From assembly GCA_037577475.1 (NCBI GenBank), contig CM075183.1, forward strand, positions 19,225,281 through 19,289,280: a stretch of DNA of 64,000 nucleotides, read 5' to 3'. The notes under the pieces are model-generated. The model searched no databases. It was not told the origin of the DNA and was given only the letters and a program-made list of their open reading frames with translations. Both the position numbers and the translations under genes were made by a program. How positions within the stretch are numbered: position 1 is the first letter of the stretch; each line of letters opens with the position of its first letter. Below are positions 23,500-37,100 of the stretch, piece after piece. Origin of the DNA: Chaunax sp. Z400. Taxonomy: Eukaryota > Chordata > Actinopteri > Lophiiformes > Chaunacidae.

Positions 23500-26400
23500 T
23501 TACTCACCCGTCGTCTTGGCAACCACCATCGGCGCTTCACGTTGAAAGACGATCCCATTTCGGTCACTCCTCCAGCTGAGAGTGACTGACTGATTTTTAA
23601 AACCAGTTTCTAACTGGGGGGTAAAACAACACCAGTATAATAAAAACTCAACCCTTCTATACTCTCCAGCTGTATGATGCACATGCAGCCAAACCCACAG
23701 GTTAATGCGTCTCTAAGGTATTATTATAAAGCTGAACATGAAGTAAATCTATGAATCTTTTCATCTTAAAGGAGTCTCTTTCAAATGCAGTCACATATAG
23801 ACATAATACTACTTTATAAGTTATATTTTTACCTTTTTAAGGAGTTCATCACTGACTGCGGAGTCAGCAAAATTCACATCAGAGCGCACCTTCATCCTAA
23901 TCACACTCTTCTTTACTTTGAGACCTGCAGCAGAATCATCCTGTTACTATGAGCCATGCTTGTGTAGATTTAGTTGAAAACTGTAATGGAGTGTAGTTTT
24001 TTTTTTTAAGCAAGGAGGTAATTTTAGCTGTTTAAATAAGGTTAGTGTTCTATTACTGCAAATTTCACACTTCTGATCTATTGCTGTTACTTATGCATTA
24101 ATTCCTTGATATGAAAGAAAGTTGCTGGAAATTGCATCTTAACGTCTCTGAAATAAAATTGATGAACTGAAAGTTTTAGTCACTCACCACCCTGACAGAC
24201 AAATGTGGCCTTGTCGTTGCAGTCAGCAGCAACCCAGCGTCCATACGTTGACACAGAAGTACAGTTTCCCAGTCCAGGCGAGCTGCCCCTCCAGAACCTG
24301 AAGGAGTTCCCGCTTCCATCCGACCAAATCCAGGCATCATTGAACAGACCGATCCACACTATATTGAGCCGCCGGATGAATCTTGTCCACGTCTTCACTG
24401 AGTTTGCCATATATAAATTTTCATCATGCGTGCTTATGGAGGCCATGTCAGTGTGCTGATTCCTGCACAGCTCCTGACTGGTCACCCAGCTCTGGTTTTG
24501 GGAGTAATACACAAAACCTCTCTTGGTGTCCTGCTGACCTAAAGAGACAAAAAGGGAGATGGGAAAAGAAAAAAAAAGCCAGCAGGGGTCAAACAAGAGC
24601 TCACAGGTACGAAAAAGCAGAGCAAAAGATTCTATAGAGGGCTTTAAGGGCATATGGTCTAAAAATAAAGGCCCGTTTTAGCAAACAGGAAGTCCTCTTA
24701 CATCATACATGTTTTGTAGGAATGAAAATTTTATGTAAATTTTAAGAAAATTTCCACTTTTGCATCAAACATGCTAAAACTCAATTTTGTTAAAATTCCT
24801 GATGTCTTTTTATTGCTTTTATTTGCATTTATTTGCTTTTCTGTGATGCTGTCTGTTTATTTTTTTTTATTTTTTTTTTTATTTGAATCTATGTATACCG
24901 ATTTTTTTGAGTTTTGCATTTGACGTCTTTTTGTTTTTTGTTTGAACTTTATCTCAACTTTTCCTTCATTTCGTCTCGTTTCAGTTTGGCCTGACCGTTT
25001 CTCTGCTGTTAAATCGTCTTCCTTTGCATGTAGAAAGCAATAAAATGTAGTAAGGATGTTACATAATTTGAAAAATGTCATAAAAAAGGAGTTAATTAGC
25101 ATCACATTTGTGAAAGAAACAAGGAACACAAGGAATAGGAGGACCTAAACATAATTTCAATTCAAAATGTACTAAAATTTTCAGTGTTGATTAGTTTGAG
25201 TGGTGACTGAAATCAGATAATCCAAGCAGCTTTGTTGGTTGCATCACTTGCTTTCTAGCCTTTGCTACCTGTAACCTTGTGTTAATCACTTGCACCTGAA
25301 CCTCACCTGAATCTACCTGCTTTATTCCATCAGTTTTGTTTTTTACTTACGGTCATAACAAACACAACCTCTCGCCTCTCCACATGATGTGTCATTCCAT
25401 GCGCCTGTGGTATACAGCTCTCCACACCATCCACCCCCTGATGGTTGTCCATCACTCCACATGGTGAAGTTCGCCACACCACTGCCATCGGACCACATCC
25501 ACCTACGACTCCCTCCTCTCTGAAGCCCGATCCAGCTGGACTTCACAGGGCTGCCCAGCATGTTTAACAGCCTGTTCTTGTCGTCCATGTTGGTGACGGT
25601 GGCCAGGTCGGTGTACTTTGCTCTGCAGAAGCTTTGAGCCTCGTACCAGTTCAGGCGTTCATTGATGAGGTGGTACTGCTGAGGTGCTTTAGGAGGAGAG
25701 TTAGACATTTAAACATACAGCACTGAAATGTCCTGAATTACTGCAGAACTGAACCTCTCAAAAATGTACACTGGAAGCTTTTGACTTTTAACATAACAAA
25801 ATTTAGAAATACTGATCGTTTTTCCAGTTCTTAAAAACACCAATTTAATCATTATTTTTCTTTATATTTTCAGGAATCCATGGTGCAGTAAGCTGATTGG
25901 TCAATGTCACTTTCACTTCACTGCTTACATCACTCAGAATCCACTGATCTATTCTTCAAGATATCAAATTTTAATGATTATCATGGCCAAAAAACAACAA
26001 TAATGTTGCGATATCAGCTGAAATTTTCCTCCGACATTATTTTGCATGGCCGTATTGGCCACACTCTGTATTAATAGCTACCTAGCTGGTTATTGCTGCT
26101 TCTTCTTTCATTTTATGATGGGTGGCAAACAGCATTAAGACGGATTAACACCATCTATATGACAAAGGGGCAAATCATTTCAGAGGAACTGGATTATTTA
26201 CATCATATTATCATATCTATCACTGTAACCACAGGATTTTCCAAGAATCTTCGCCAGTAGACAAGATTGAGTTTTATTTCAATGGTAATTAAAATAAATA
26301 TTACCATATATATATATTATTATTTAAAAGTGTGTCACCATTATCATCCAAATAGTGTGTTTTTGAAAGCTGCTGCCACATATTATAAATAACAAAGACC

Positions 26401-26627
26401 AAGAGGTCAAATTAATGTTAGTGTTGAAGAGGTACTTACTCATCGCAGTAGCAGTTCTCTGACACATAAGGACAATCCCTGCAATACAAACATGTTTATT
26501 ATGTAATAAACAATGTTTATTTCTAGTGGTGTCAATCGAATAAAATCTTTAATGGAGTTAATCACAATAACAGTCAAAAGTTTAAAAAACTTATGAACAT
26601 ATCGTATATATAGTTTTTAACATACTG

Positions 26628-26663
<36 letters not shown>

Positions 26664-26762
26664 CTTCATCTTTGAACAACCATCAGTCTAAAAAACTGCT
26701 GCTCCAGTAAGTTATGAATAGTCCTTACCGATAAAAGGGATAGCATTCTGTAGCCACGTCAT
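23500..26762 (-). CDS. lectin B' : second copy of lectin B, short C terminus
   Basis: Coding exons 26762-26729, 26478-26440, 25686-25351, 24538-24188, 23924-23833 and 23613-23500 give 321 aa with all splice sites and phases kept. Signal peptide exons are identical to B. CTLD1 differs from B at five nucleotides, all changing the amino acid, including Tyr to Cys in RGCVCYD, which adds a Cys beside the last conserved one. CTLD2 differs at about 31 nucleotides and 23 residues, concentrated in its first two thirds. The tail exon is identical. The last exon lacks nine bases (a Thr-Asp-Val unit) and ends at AKTTGE with TAA, because a deletion joins it to different downstream sequence. It looks functional. 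Its ligand may differ from that of B. Confidence 0.82.
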
Positions 26763-27498
26763 GTATCTGTGAGCCAGAATAAAAATAACCCTTTATGAAT
26801 CTAATAACTTTTATGATTCATTACAGGAGTGTGTTGCTCTATAAATAGAATGTATATTTTTATGGACTCACCTGTCTTGTTGTTGGAACCTTGTTAAACC
26901 AGCTCTGCTGAGGAGCTCAGGTTGTCTCTCTGGAACATTCATGGAAATTTTTCATTTTGCTTCATGCAAAACAAGGGAGGAGGAAACAAGCAGATTTGAT
27001 TAGCTTTGGTCCCTTAACAACAGGAGGTTGAACAAATGTGTTTGGAGTCCCACCTTTTGTCTTTGCTGCTGTGAATGATTGGGTAAACCTTTGGGGTTTT
27101 TTTTATGCTACTGAAATTTCCAAATACAAATAAAGAGAATATTGGCTTTAAATATAAACTGAGCAACAGTGGAAACGCATAATTTAAAAAACCCTGTCAT
27201 TTTTATTCACTTCTAACGTTTGAAGATACGAGACCAGAGGCTCTTCTTTTTTGTCTCCTCCTTTTTCTTCTCCTCCTTCTGGGAGAGCTCTTTCATTAAG
27301 GAAAATGAACAGATAAAGGATATCTGTTACAAGGAACTGGGGAAAATTGGACACCCCCCCCCCCCCTACTACTACTTTACTGGTGTGCATAAACATGAGC
27401 AGAAGTATAACCTAAAACAACACAATAATGTGCAGACAGAAACACGGTGCAGGTTTAAGAAAGAAAACAGACCAAACAAAACTACAGTTCCTTTTAAT

Positions 27499-27504
27499 TT
27501 TATT
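27499..27504 (-). terminator. SUPT16H polyadenylation signal
   Basis: Minus-strand AATAAA about 675 bp past the SUPT16H stop, in a T-rich context, which fits the end of a compact 3' UTR. Assigned by motif and position. Confidence 0.55.
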
Positions 27505-28022
27505 ACAAAAAAACAGGATTTTCAGAATTAACAGTACAACAGATCTACTCAGAATGAACAAAAAGGGGGGGGCAAAAACAGGAGGATAAGTGTGTGTGAG
27601 ACAGTGTGTGTGCATTTACAAACCCTATTTAAAAAAAGAAAGAAGTAGGAAAATGTATCTGCCCCCTTCAAGGGGACGAATCTTATTAGCACAATTAAAC
27701 ACTAAGGAAAAAATGAGGGGGAAGTAGACGAGGATGAGGAGGACAGGATCGGGGCGAATCAGAAGATTTTATATAAAACACTTGGCAGAGGATTCGTCAA
27801 GTCTTTCTTTTATTATTCATTAGTTAAGAAACTTGTCTTTAACAGAAAATAAACAATGCTTGTAATAAAAACCCACTTAAACACACATGCACACACACAC
27901 ACAAACATGAAACCCTGATGGATGGATGGAGGTGGAAACAAAAGAGAGAGAAGGGGGGGGGGGGGGGGGGGTGACTCTTCACTGACCGACACGAAAATAA
28001 GGGGCTTCTACGTCTATGTACA

Positions 28023-28025
<3 letters not shown>

Positions 28026-28066
<41 letters not shown>
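28026..28066. repeat. (GT)n microsatellite in SUPT16H 3' UTR
   Basis: GT tract about 110 bp past the stop codon, preceded by a G homopolymer at about 27,953-27,971 that is also longer than in the left copy. Confidence 0.95.
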
Positions 28067-28070
<4 letters not shown>

Positions 28071-28175
28071 TACGAGTCAAAAGAGCCGGTTGGGGTAGAA
28101 GGAAAGGTCAAGGGTTAACTAGGTTTGGCAGTGTGAGTGTGTGTGTGTCTGTCTGTGTGTGTGAGAGAGAGACAT

Positions 28176-31100
28176 TTAGGACCGTCGCTTCTTCTTGCTG
28201 GGCGGGGCTGATGGCCGGGCCTTCCTCTTCTTACTGGTGGAGGTGGAGGTATCCTCATCCTCGTAGTGGCTCTCTTTGTCAGCTAGAGGGCGACAACGCA
28301 AATAAATGAGACACTAAATCAATGACTGCACAAAAGGGTTGAGTCGGTTCAAAACTGGTTTGATGTCTAGTCAGACAGCAGCTCCAATTGACCCTTGAGT
28401 TAAAGGTCAGGTGATGGTAGTAAATTAGCAATGCTAATGTTAGCATGATGAGTCAAATTCTTACTAATTCTTACCCAACTTTGAGGTTAGCAGTGATTTT
28501 TAGACCTGATTGGTACATGCTGGTTGCACAGCTCCAGATACAAACCTTTCCTGGCTTCTTCCTCCAGCTCGTCCCAGTCTTTACCGCTCTCCTCCTCGCT
28601 GCCGACTGACGCGCTGTAATCTAGGAAACACAGCAGACAGTAAGACCTCTTTGTGAAGGAAGCGCTGGACTAACACCGGTTCATTACGGAAATGTAAAGC
28701 TCCATTTATTTCGATTCAACACCATTTTCACCCGATTTCTGTGTCCATCACACGAATCACAATAAACCCGTACCAGAGTCCTCCGTCTCCGAGTCATAGT
28801 CCTCATCGCTGTCTTCCTCCTCCTCTTCCTCTTCGTCTGCAGATGGGTTGAATGTTTCGTCTTCCATTTCCGACTCTGAATCTTCTTCTCCGCCACTTCC
28901 CTGAGACGGAAAAAGAAGCAGGTGGTGAGATTTAATCAGACAAAAATCAAAAACACACGACAGAGGAAGTAAAACTTGGTTTGACGGACAGGAAATTAAG
29001 TGAAAAATGGTGTTTCTTTAGCAAGAATATCGAAGAAAATCTCATAATTGCATTCTGTGCAAAGAAATTACCAGATGATTTGAACGTACCTCGCTCTCCG
29101 GGTCCAAGAAAGACCAGCCTCCCTGCTCGAAGAAACCCTCAGGATCGTCCACGATGGTCTTCATGATCTTGGTCCAGTTCAGGGACTGGACTCCCTCTGT
29201 GTATTTGATGTCACACGAGCTGAGAAAGGAGACGGGAAAACGTTTTAATACACAAAAAAATGAATTTGTCTTGTTGATTCTAAAAACATTTATCAGGTTT
29301 ATCCCCTTACTTGAGCCACTCCTTGATGGGATCGAGCGAGTTGACGGGAACGGCGTTTATCATGGTGACCTTCTTGTTGTAGTCCTTGTAGACGATGACC
29401 ACGTCGAAGTTCTTTAGGTGGAACTGCACGCGCTCAAAGTGGACCAGCTCCACCTCGTCGAGCGTCACCACAAACGGCGGCTGGAGAGAGACGAAGACGA
29501 ATTAGGGTTACAAACACATTAAATAAGTAAAAAATATGCTTTGGATATTAAAGTGTTCACCCACCCATTCAGTAACATTGACAAGGGAACTGGACGTAGG
29601 TTGTAGCAGACAGGTACTCCTGTAGGGGGCGCCCTGGAACCTATAAACCAAAGACACACAGGCAAACTGATGGGTCCATGTGCTTCCAGAGTTTCCACAC
29701 TCCTCTTGCACCATCCTGTTTTTTCTCATTTTACATTCATTGTCTGTGATGACGGCATTCGCTCACCCCAGGTCTCTGAAGGGCACCTCGAACTCCAGCT
29801 CCTCTTTAGTCAGCGTCTCCACCTTCTCGATGAAGTTCTTGAAGGCCGACTTGAGCTTGTGCCTCATCTCCCGCTCCATCTGCTCGGCGTACAGGTCGTC
29901 TCGGTCGTGCATGTGTTGGTGTTTGCCCAGGTCTGTGGTGATCTCGCCGACCTCCGTGTAGAACTGGACGTCTGTGTGGCGCCGCTTACCGAACATGATG
30001 GCGTTCTGGGGTAAAAAGCATGATGCACAAAAATTTGCATTTTATTTTAAAAAGCTTAGTACAGTGTTCACAAAGTTAAATTTAAGTCATTTTTAAAATA
30101 CCTGATAGTATACAATTCTATCAGACCCCCACTTTGGGAACCCCTGATCTAAACCTCAACCAAAAAGCATACGAGGATATTTCCCGACACGAGCCTGAGG
30201 CAGTGTGGCGCTGCTGTACCTTGAGGTGGAAGTGCAGTACGATGATCATCTCTCCATCACATGGCTGGAAGATGGCGTGTTTGATGTTGTTGTAAAGAAT
30301 GTCCACTTTGTCGCCGCGGACCGACGTGAAGCGGAAACCTGTGAGGGGAGGGAAGAGGGAGTTCAATAAAAACAGACTAACCAATCACATTGATCCCAAT
30401 AAGGATTCTACGCCTGCCTTCCCACCATTAGTATGTGCCTCCAGTGAGCCCTGCATTCTCTTCTGTGCGATGTTGGGTCTGATGTAGAGGTCTTTGAGTT
30501 TAGGGTTGCTGCGGTTGAGGTTGATGACCAGCGAGTCTTGCTTGACGATGCCCTCCTTCTCTTTCTCTTCGGCCTCCCGCATCTTGTAGCGCTTCTGTAC
30601 CTCCTTGATGATGCGGAAAGCGTTCTGCAGGTTGGTGGAGGGCACCGACGGGTCCCCTGGAGTTTTCAGGTTGGACGCTCGGTACGTGCTGGGTGGAAAA
30701 AAGAAGGGAGGCCAAGGAGGGTTAGGGTGTACATGCACAGAAGCGGAGGTACCGATGTACTCAGCTGTGGTCTGTGAGGCCATTAAATACATCGAGACTT
30801 GAGGATGGAGCGTTTTAACACTTCATCCCTTCACTTTCTTCTTCTTCGTTGCTTCCGTATACATTTGTCAAGCCCTTCTTGAGTTGTAGCTACACTGCCC
30901 CGCAACCATTTGCGGTGGTATTGCTCCGTTCCGTCTGTCTCGTCCGTATCCGTAAGCTCTATGAAAAAGGTGTCCGATTACGTACGGATTGAAGGCAGAG
31001 GACACACGGAAGGCTCCGTCTGTCTTTAACGTAGAGCATAAATGGGCCTTAATCCAATATGGCCTCTTTGGCGGGGGCATAAAAAATAAAAAATCTTAAT

Positions 31101-34100
31101 TTGACAGTCAGACTAAAATACTGGCTACATGTATAACAGTAAAATAAGTTCATTACACCAAAGTTTAGGATTTTGAACCAAAAATTTTGACAAATTTGGG
31201 CTCTCTCGACTGAAAATTGAGTAAATCTTCCCTGTAAATAGTTCAGACTCACATCTCTTTAACAAATGTGGCATCGGGGTTGGGGAAGATGTTCCCCTCC
31301 TGTCGTCCTAGATAAGTGCCGGGGACGTAGAAGTTGATCCTCAGGTAGGTGTAGTCTCCTTCAACAGACATACTGATGTTCTGGACAGGGAAAGGCAAGA
31401 GACGTCAAAAACATCAGTCAGTGTGAAAAAGATTCATCTGCCCTCATCATCATCATCATCACCATCATCTGGATGTGACCTCGGCGTACCTTGATGGTGG
31501 CGATGTGGAACGGTGTGGCAATGCCAAAAACGGGCATGATGACGGTCTCGTACTTTTTGTCGATGAAGATCTTCATTTCTCTGATCTCCTTTTCTCGGGG
31601 CATCTGGGAGACGTTCTTGTAGGATACGTTGGATTTTCTGGCCCTGAGAGAGAGAAAAATGAAAAGGGGTGGATTATGATCATGAACAAATCACCTACTG
31701 CTGTCTTTGAGCATCACTTAAACAAGTGGGCAGCTTTTCACTAATCTAGAATTGCAGAAATATTGAGTGTTTTACTCATGTCTGATGTAAAACCTTAAAA
31801 AAAAGAAAATTCTTCCTCTATAAAAACACAAAGCTAAACTACAACTACCCCCTATTTGGAACTGGATTTTGGCTCCACAGGCTATGAGGGTGTGTCTCCA
31901 GGTAGTGAGGTCTAGGAGAGGGTCCGACACTCACTTCTGAATCTGCTGCTCTCCTTTCTGCTCCGTCAGACGACGCTTGGCTTCTTCATTCAAATGATTG
32001 GCCAACTCCTTCTGGTGGGCTCGCCTCTTCTCCTCCGCCGTCATCTCATTCTGAGTTCAACAACATACACAACTGAGTGATCACACAGAGACACCAGATC
32101 CATGACGCTGTTTCTCCAAAAACAGAATATGGGAAATAAAATAACACACATGCAGAATACAAACATGTGTTACAGTTGTAAATGATTTGGGGAAAGAAAA
32201 CAAAAAAACAAACAAACACAAAAACTCACTCAAAAAAAAAAAAATCCAACAACAAAAAAACCAACAACTTTTTCCATCAGTATGTGGGTTTTTAAAACTG
32301 AACCAGTTCAGTCGGTGAGATTTTAGGAAAAAATGAATACTTACCTTCCCAAGTAGCTGGTAGAGTACAAAGAGATTCACACCCTTAGTTATAGACACTC
32401 CGTCAAGGAGGCAAAGTGACACTAATCCCATATTTAACCACACGTACACACATCCACCCACACTCACTCTGGTTCTGTCTGCGAGCAGCGCAGCACTGCG
32501 AGCTCCCTTCCCCAGCAGCTCCTCAGCGTCGTCTCCGTCCTCCTCCTCCTCATCCTCCTCGTCGTCATTCTAGGAAAGAAAAGGGGGAAAACAAGACAGC
32601 TTGAATGACGCAGAACTGATCGCTTATAAATAGAGGCAGCGGGTGGGAAAGGAAAGGGGGAAAAAATAATAATAAATAATAAAAAAAATAAAAATTTTGC
32701 GGTCGCTAAAGTAGCGACGGCCATTGATTTTTGCTGTGCAGGATACTCCTTGCGTGCCGAGCATCGACCAATAAGAGGTCTGTAACGTTTCACCTGGCCT
32801 TTTAGTACCTGCTCTGCTCGCTTGGAACCGCAACAGAGGAGGTACTAAAAAAAGTGGTACTAGGTACCAGGTACTTTTTACCTAATGGAAAACCAAAAAA
32901 GGGCGAGTAGAGTCAAGCAGCACCGGTACTACGCAGCGGAAATGAGGCTTTAGTTTTGTTGGCATTTGTTCGTAAAAGTTGTAATGGAGAGCGAAGGCGC
33001 TTACCTTCAAGAAGATTCCAACATTTTTTATCTTTTTCTTCACTGGTGTGAGTATCGTGGCAGCTTCTTCCTGTTAGAGAGACATTTTAGGTTGTAATAA
33101 ATATGTCGTAAAAGTCGATCAATCAGACCGTGTGATGGAGAAATAAAATAAGATTCTGATTAGATGTGACTGCTTATCGATGCCCAGGAAAGCTCTTATT
33201 TAGGAGTTGCGTTGAGTCCAATCTCACCTCGTTGATTTGTACCGAGTCACCGATAAATAAGGCGTATTTCTTCTGCTCCTCTTTCTTGCCGTCTTTATTC
33301 ACGAGGTCAGCAAACCCTAAACTGATACTCAACACCATCCCTGGAGGAGACACAAGCAAGCTTTGATTAAAAAAGTTATTTTCTATCATATTTAAAGGCT
33401 GTGCGAGGATAGAGGTGACTAATAATGCAACTATAAAACACGTCTCACCTTTTTTAAGTTTGTACTGGTTTTTGGCATTAAGAACCAAAGAGCCTTCTCT
33501 GAACTCGATCCCCATTGCAAAGCTACAAATAAAAAAAAAAAGTTAAGATGCGACTTGTATGTTAATGTGTGAGTATTTGGGGGAAAAACGATGCCATTTG
33601 TATGCATTTACCCGAGGTTTTTTGTCAGCTTCGGTACAAGGTCTGCCTTCTCTTTCTTCACATACTCTAGAACGGTGTTGTAGGCGTCGCAGATTTTTAC
33701 ACCTGTGGAGGAGACCGAAAGAAAATGTTCATAAACAGCAAAAACAATATCACTTCCCTTTTTTTAAACTTTAATTGGCAACAGTTGCCTAGCTGCTTAT
33801 TAGAATTACCCACTAACATCACACTTGCTAGCTTGAACAAGTACTGAAGGCTCCCACACTCCCAGCGAACTCCTGAACGCACCGTGTTTGAGCTGTTTGA
33901 GCAGCTCCTCCTCCACCTGCAGCAGGAAGTTGTAGTTGTCCTGCATCTCCTGAGGGGGGTCCACCATGAGGGTGCGCACCAGGTTCGAGCAGTACGACTT
34001 GTAGCGGATTCCCATGGCACACGTGATCGCACCGAAGTGAATGTGGTTCTTATCGCTGCAACAGAAAAGGCGTGGGGGGGAAATAATCAGAGTAAATCTA

Positions 34101-37100
34101 ACTCAAAATGACACAAACTGCATTTTTCTGGGTCATTACAAAATGTTCAAGACTGGAATTGACTTTTCTATAAATCTTGCAGAGAGGAATCAGTCTTCTA
34201 ATAACTACCAATTAATCCTCCAACATGATCAAACATTGCCCAGTTATGCTTTTCTTTGTCTAATATGATAATAAAAAATTAATTTTTTTGAGCTGTTGCT
34301 CTTGATTTTGACTTAACCATTTTCTGACATTTAATAGAGCAAATGACTGATTGAGCAAATAATCATAAGATTGATCAACGTGCAGGTTAAACTAAGTTAA
34401 AAGTAATATCTCCACCTGTGCTGAACCTACAAATAAACCACCAACGCATCTCTGTTAAGGTGACATGAGCTACCTGACGACGCTGAACTTGAGGCTGTAG
34501 TTCCCTCCGCTCTGGATGATGGGAGGATAACACATCTCCACCGTGGAGGGATCTGCACCGCCCAGGTACTTCTTCTCCTCGATGGCCTTCTCGACCGACT
34601 CGGCCAGCTTGCTGTGACGCACTTTCTGTTTTGGTAGAGGCGGAATGAGATGCGTTTTGTTCCAACATGGCTATCTCATGGCTAACCCTGTAGTCGCATC
34701 AGCAAAAAATTAGCAACGTATGCATTGTAACATATTTGTAATGACGTATTAACGACTGAAACCAGATGCAGATGATATAATTACTTATATTTTGCCATAA
34801 TAAATTGTAACAGGGTTAATCTTAGAATTTATTTTTTCCCCCACTATTGTCGCTGTAAGAAATTTCCAATATCTCAGATGAGAAATAGCAACAAAGCGGC
34901 TGACATGCTCATAATTACATCCAAAAAATATGATGTAAATGCAGCATAAGAGGGATGGAACACAGGCTGAGAAATGTCTGTTTGTTTCAGTACAAACTAC
35001 CAGCATTAGTCCAGTAAATCTGTGTCAAAATCAGTTCAGACATTAATCCACTGTTCCTTATACTCACCTCATCTGCATCCACGATCTCCATGACGCGCTC
35101 CTTGAAGAATTTGGAGTAAACCTCGCTGGTGATGGCCGCCGCCTTCTTCATCAGGCCCAGCTCTCCGTCTTCCTTCACCGCCATCGTGTAGGCGACCACG
35201 GCGCTGATGTCTACCTGCAGGCCGGACGCGATGCAAAAAGGGGATTTCAGACTTTGAAAATGAAAATACAAGACGCATGCTCTTTGAATGCAGACTTAAC
35301 TGATCGTTTGTACCTTCTCCAACCCCTCGGCTGTGATCGTGTCGTTCCAGCTCTTCATGTACTCTCCGGGGAATTTGTCCTTGCTGAAGATTCCCACCGT
35401 CTTGCCTTCTTTGCTGCCTCTGATTGCCTCGATCATCTTGTCAAAGTTGGCCTTGTTGCTTTCGTTCTGAGACGCAAATGGCAATGAAAGTTTTTCACGA
35501 ATCTCATTTTCTCTGACAAAGGTACATCAGAAGTTTATGATAATGTAATTATTTTAATTAATACTGGTGGCTATTCATGCCTATGCATTTAAACCAGAGG
35601 ATCATATTTTTTTTTTTTTTTTCTCCACTTATTTTAATTATTGATGCAGAGGAGGAAGCAAATCTAGTTTCTCAAACTGACAATAAATTCCTTCAACCAT
35701 ATCTTCAAAAAATGTGTACATAATTGTAGAAAAGTAGGGTATTTGTCTTTTACTTCAGGTTACCTTTTCTCTGGTGAGCAGTGTGATTGGCGGGACACCG
35801 TTGGCGTTCTCGTTGCCTTTTGTTACAGCCACTTGCTTGAGGAAATCCACCTTCTTCTTGCTGGCGAGGAAGATGATTTTGGTGTCGCAAAAGACCATGA
35901 TGGTGTCTGTCAGCTCGTAGCCAAACAGCCATGTCTGGGGAGAAAAAAAGGGCAAAAAGAAGAGATGAGTTCAACCAAAATATTTGTACCGAGTAAGGCA
36001 TCTGTATAACCTTCATTAATTTATATATAGTGATGTTAATGACATGAGGAAGAAGTTGGCCTGTTTTCACAGTGCATGTAAATACAGGGTGCGGCCAGAT
36101 CTTTCAAAAAAAAAGCTGATGCTTCGACACAACCATCAACAATATTCACCTCAGCCAACGAGATTTGGAGGAGGGTGTGTGATCACTCAGGATTGTCTGT
36201 CTGCAAGATATCCAGAAATATTTGTTGACAGATTTTGGTGAAGTTTTGTGTAGGGGTGGATCTTGGGCCAAGGATGGACAACTCATGATGTTCCACACCT
36301 ATGCACAATTGGATCCAGATCATAATCCTGATCTGGGAGATTAAAATAGAAATTTGGAGGGGGGGCAATATGCAATGGGTCACAGTACGATAACAGAGAG
36401 GGGGAGACACATTTGTCTCTACTCTATTCTTACTTTAGTTACAATGGCGTTGGCGGAGGTATGAGCTCTGAGTTTTCTAGTTTAACATTCTATTCAGCAG
36501 AAACACACTCATATAAATCCAGAGGAAAAGGACAAACAAGTACCAATGCAGGTTCCATACACATTTAATATTATTTATACTATGGCCACAATGCTTACAA
36601 AATAATTTCCGGTAAATTTATCGTGCATGGAACGTGAAAAGACTGAGAGAAATTCCCTGTATCTGTTTGTGCATCCTCAGCGATCCCTGCATGCCACTGA
36701 GACTGGGATGTGATCTTACCTGTATGGCTGTGGATTTGGCGTACACAATTTCCTCATCCACTCCCACAGACACCACAATGGCATCGATTTTGCCAAACTC
36801 ATCTTCTCCTTTCTGGAAAGCACAAAGAAACGCAATTTAATGTAATTATTTAATTTAAAAAAAAAAAATTAAAGGATCAGTCTGAGGTGCTGCCCACTCC
36901 AGCCACTATAACTCTTTATGGAGAATCTGGAAGAGTCATACTTTTAAGTTATTACATTAATAATCCTAATGAGTCAAAACAGTAAGCTAGCACGTTTTGT
37001 TGGCATTCAACACTCATGAGTTCATCAGCTACATCAGCACCTGATGCTGCATCACCTAGCAGCACATAGAGCGGCTAGAAGTCTCAAAGCTGCTTTGGGT

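Larger units (their letters stand above)
19713..31115. repeat. tandem segmental duplication, right copy (about 11.4 kb)
   Basis: Head-to-tail partner of 6,793-19,713. It holds lectin A', lectin B' and the 3' exons of the complete SUPT16H. Its right limit is the shared string CTTAATTTGACAGTCAGACT at about 31,096-31,115. After that, sequence unique to SUPT16H intron 15 continues. Confidence 0.95.
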
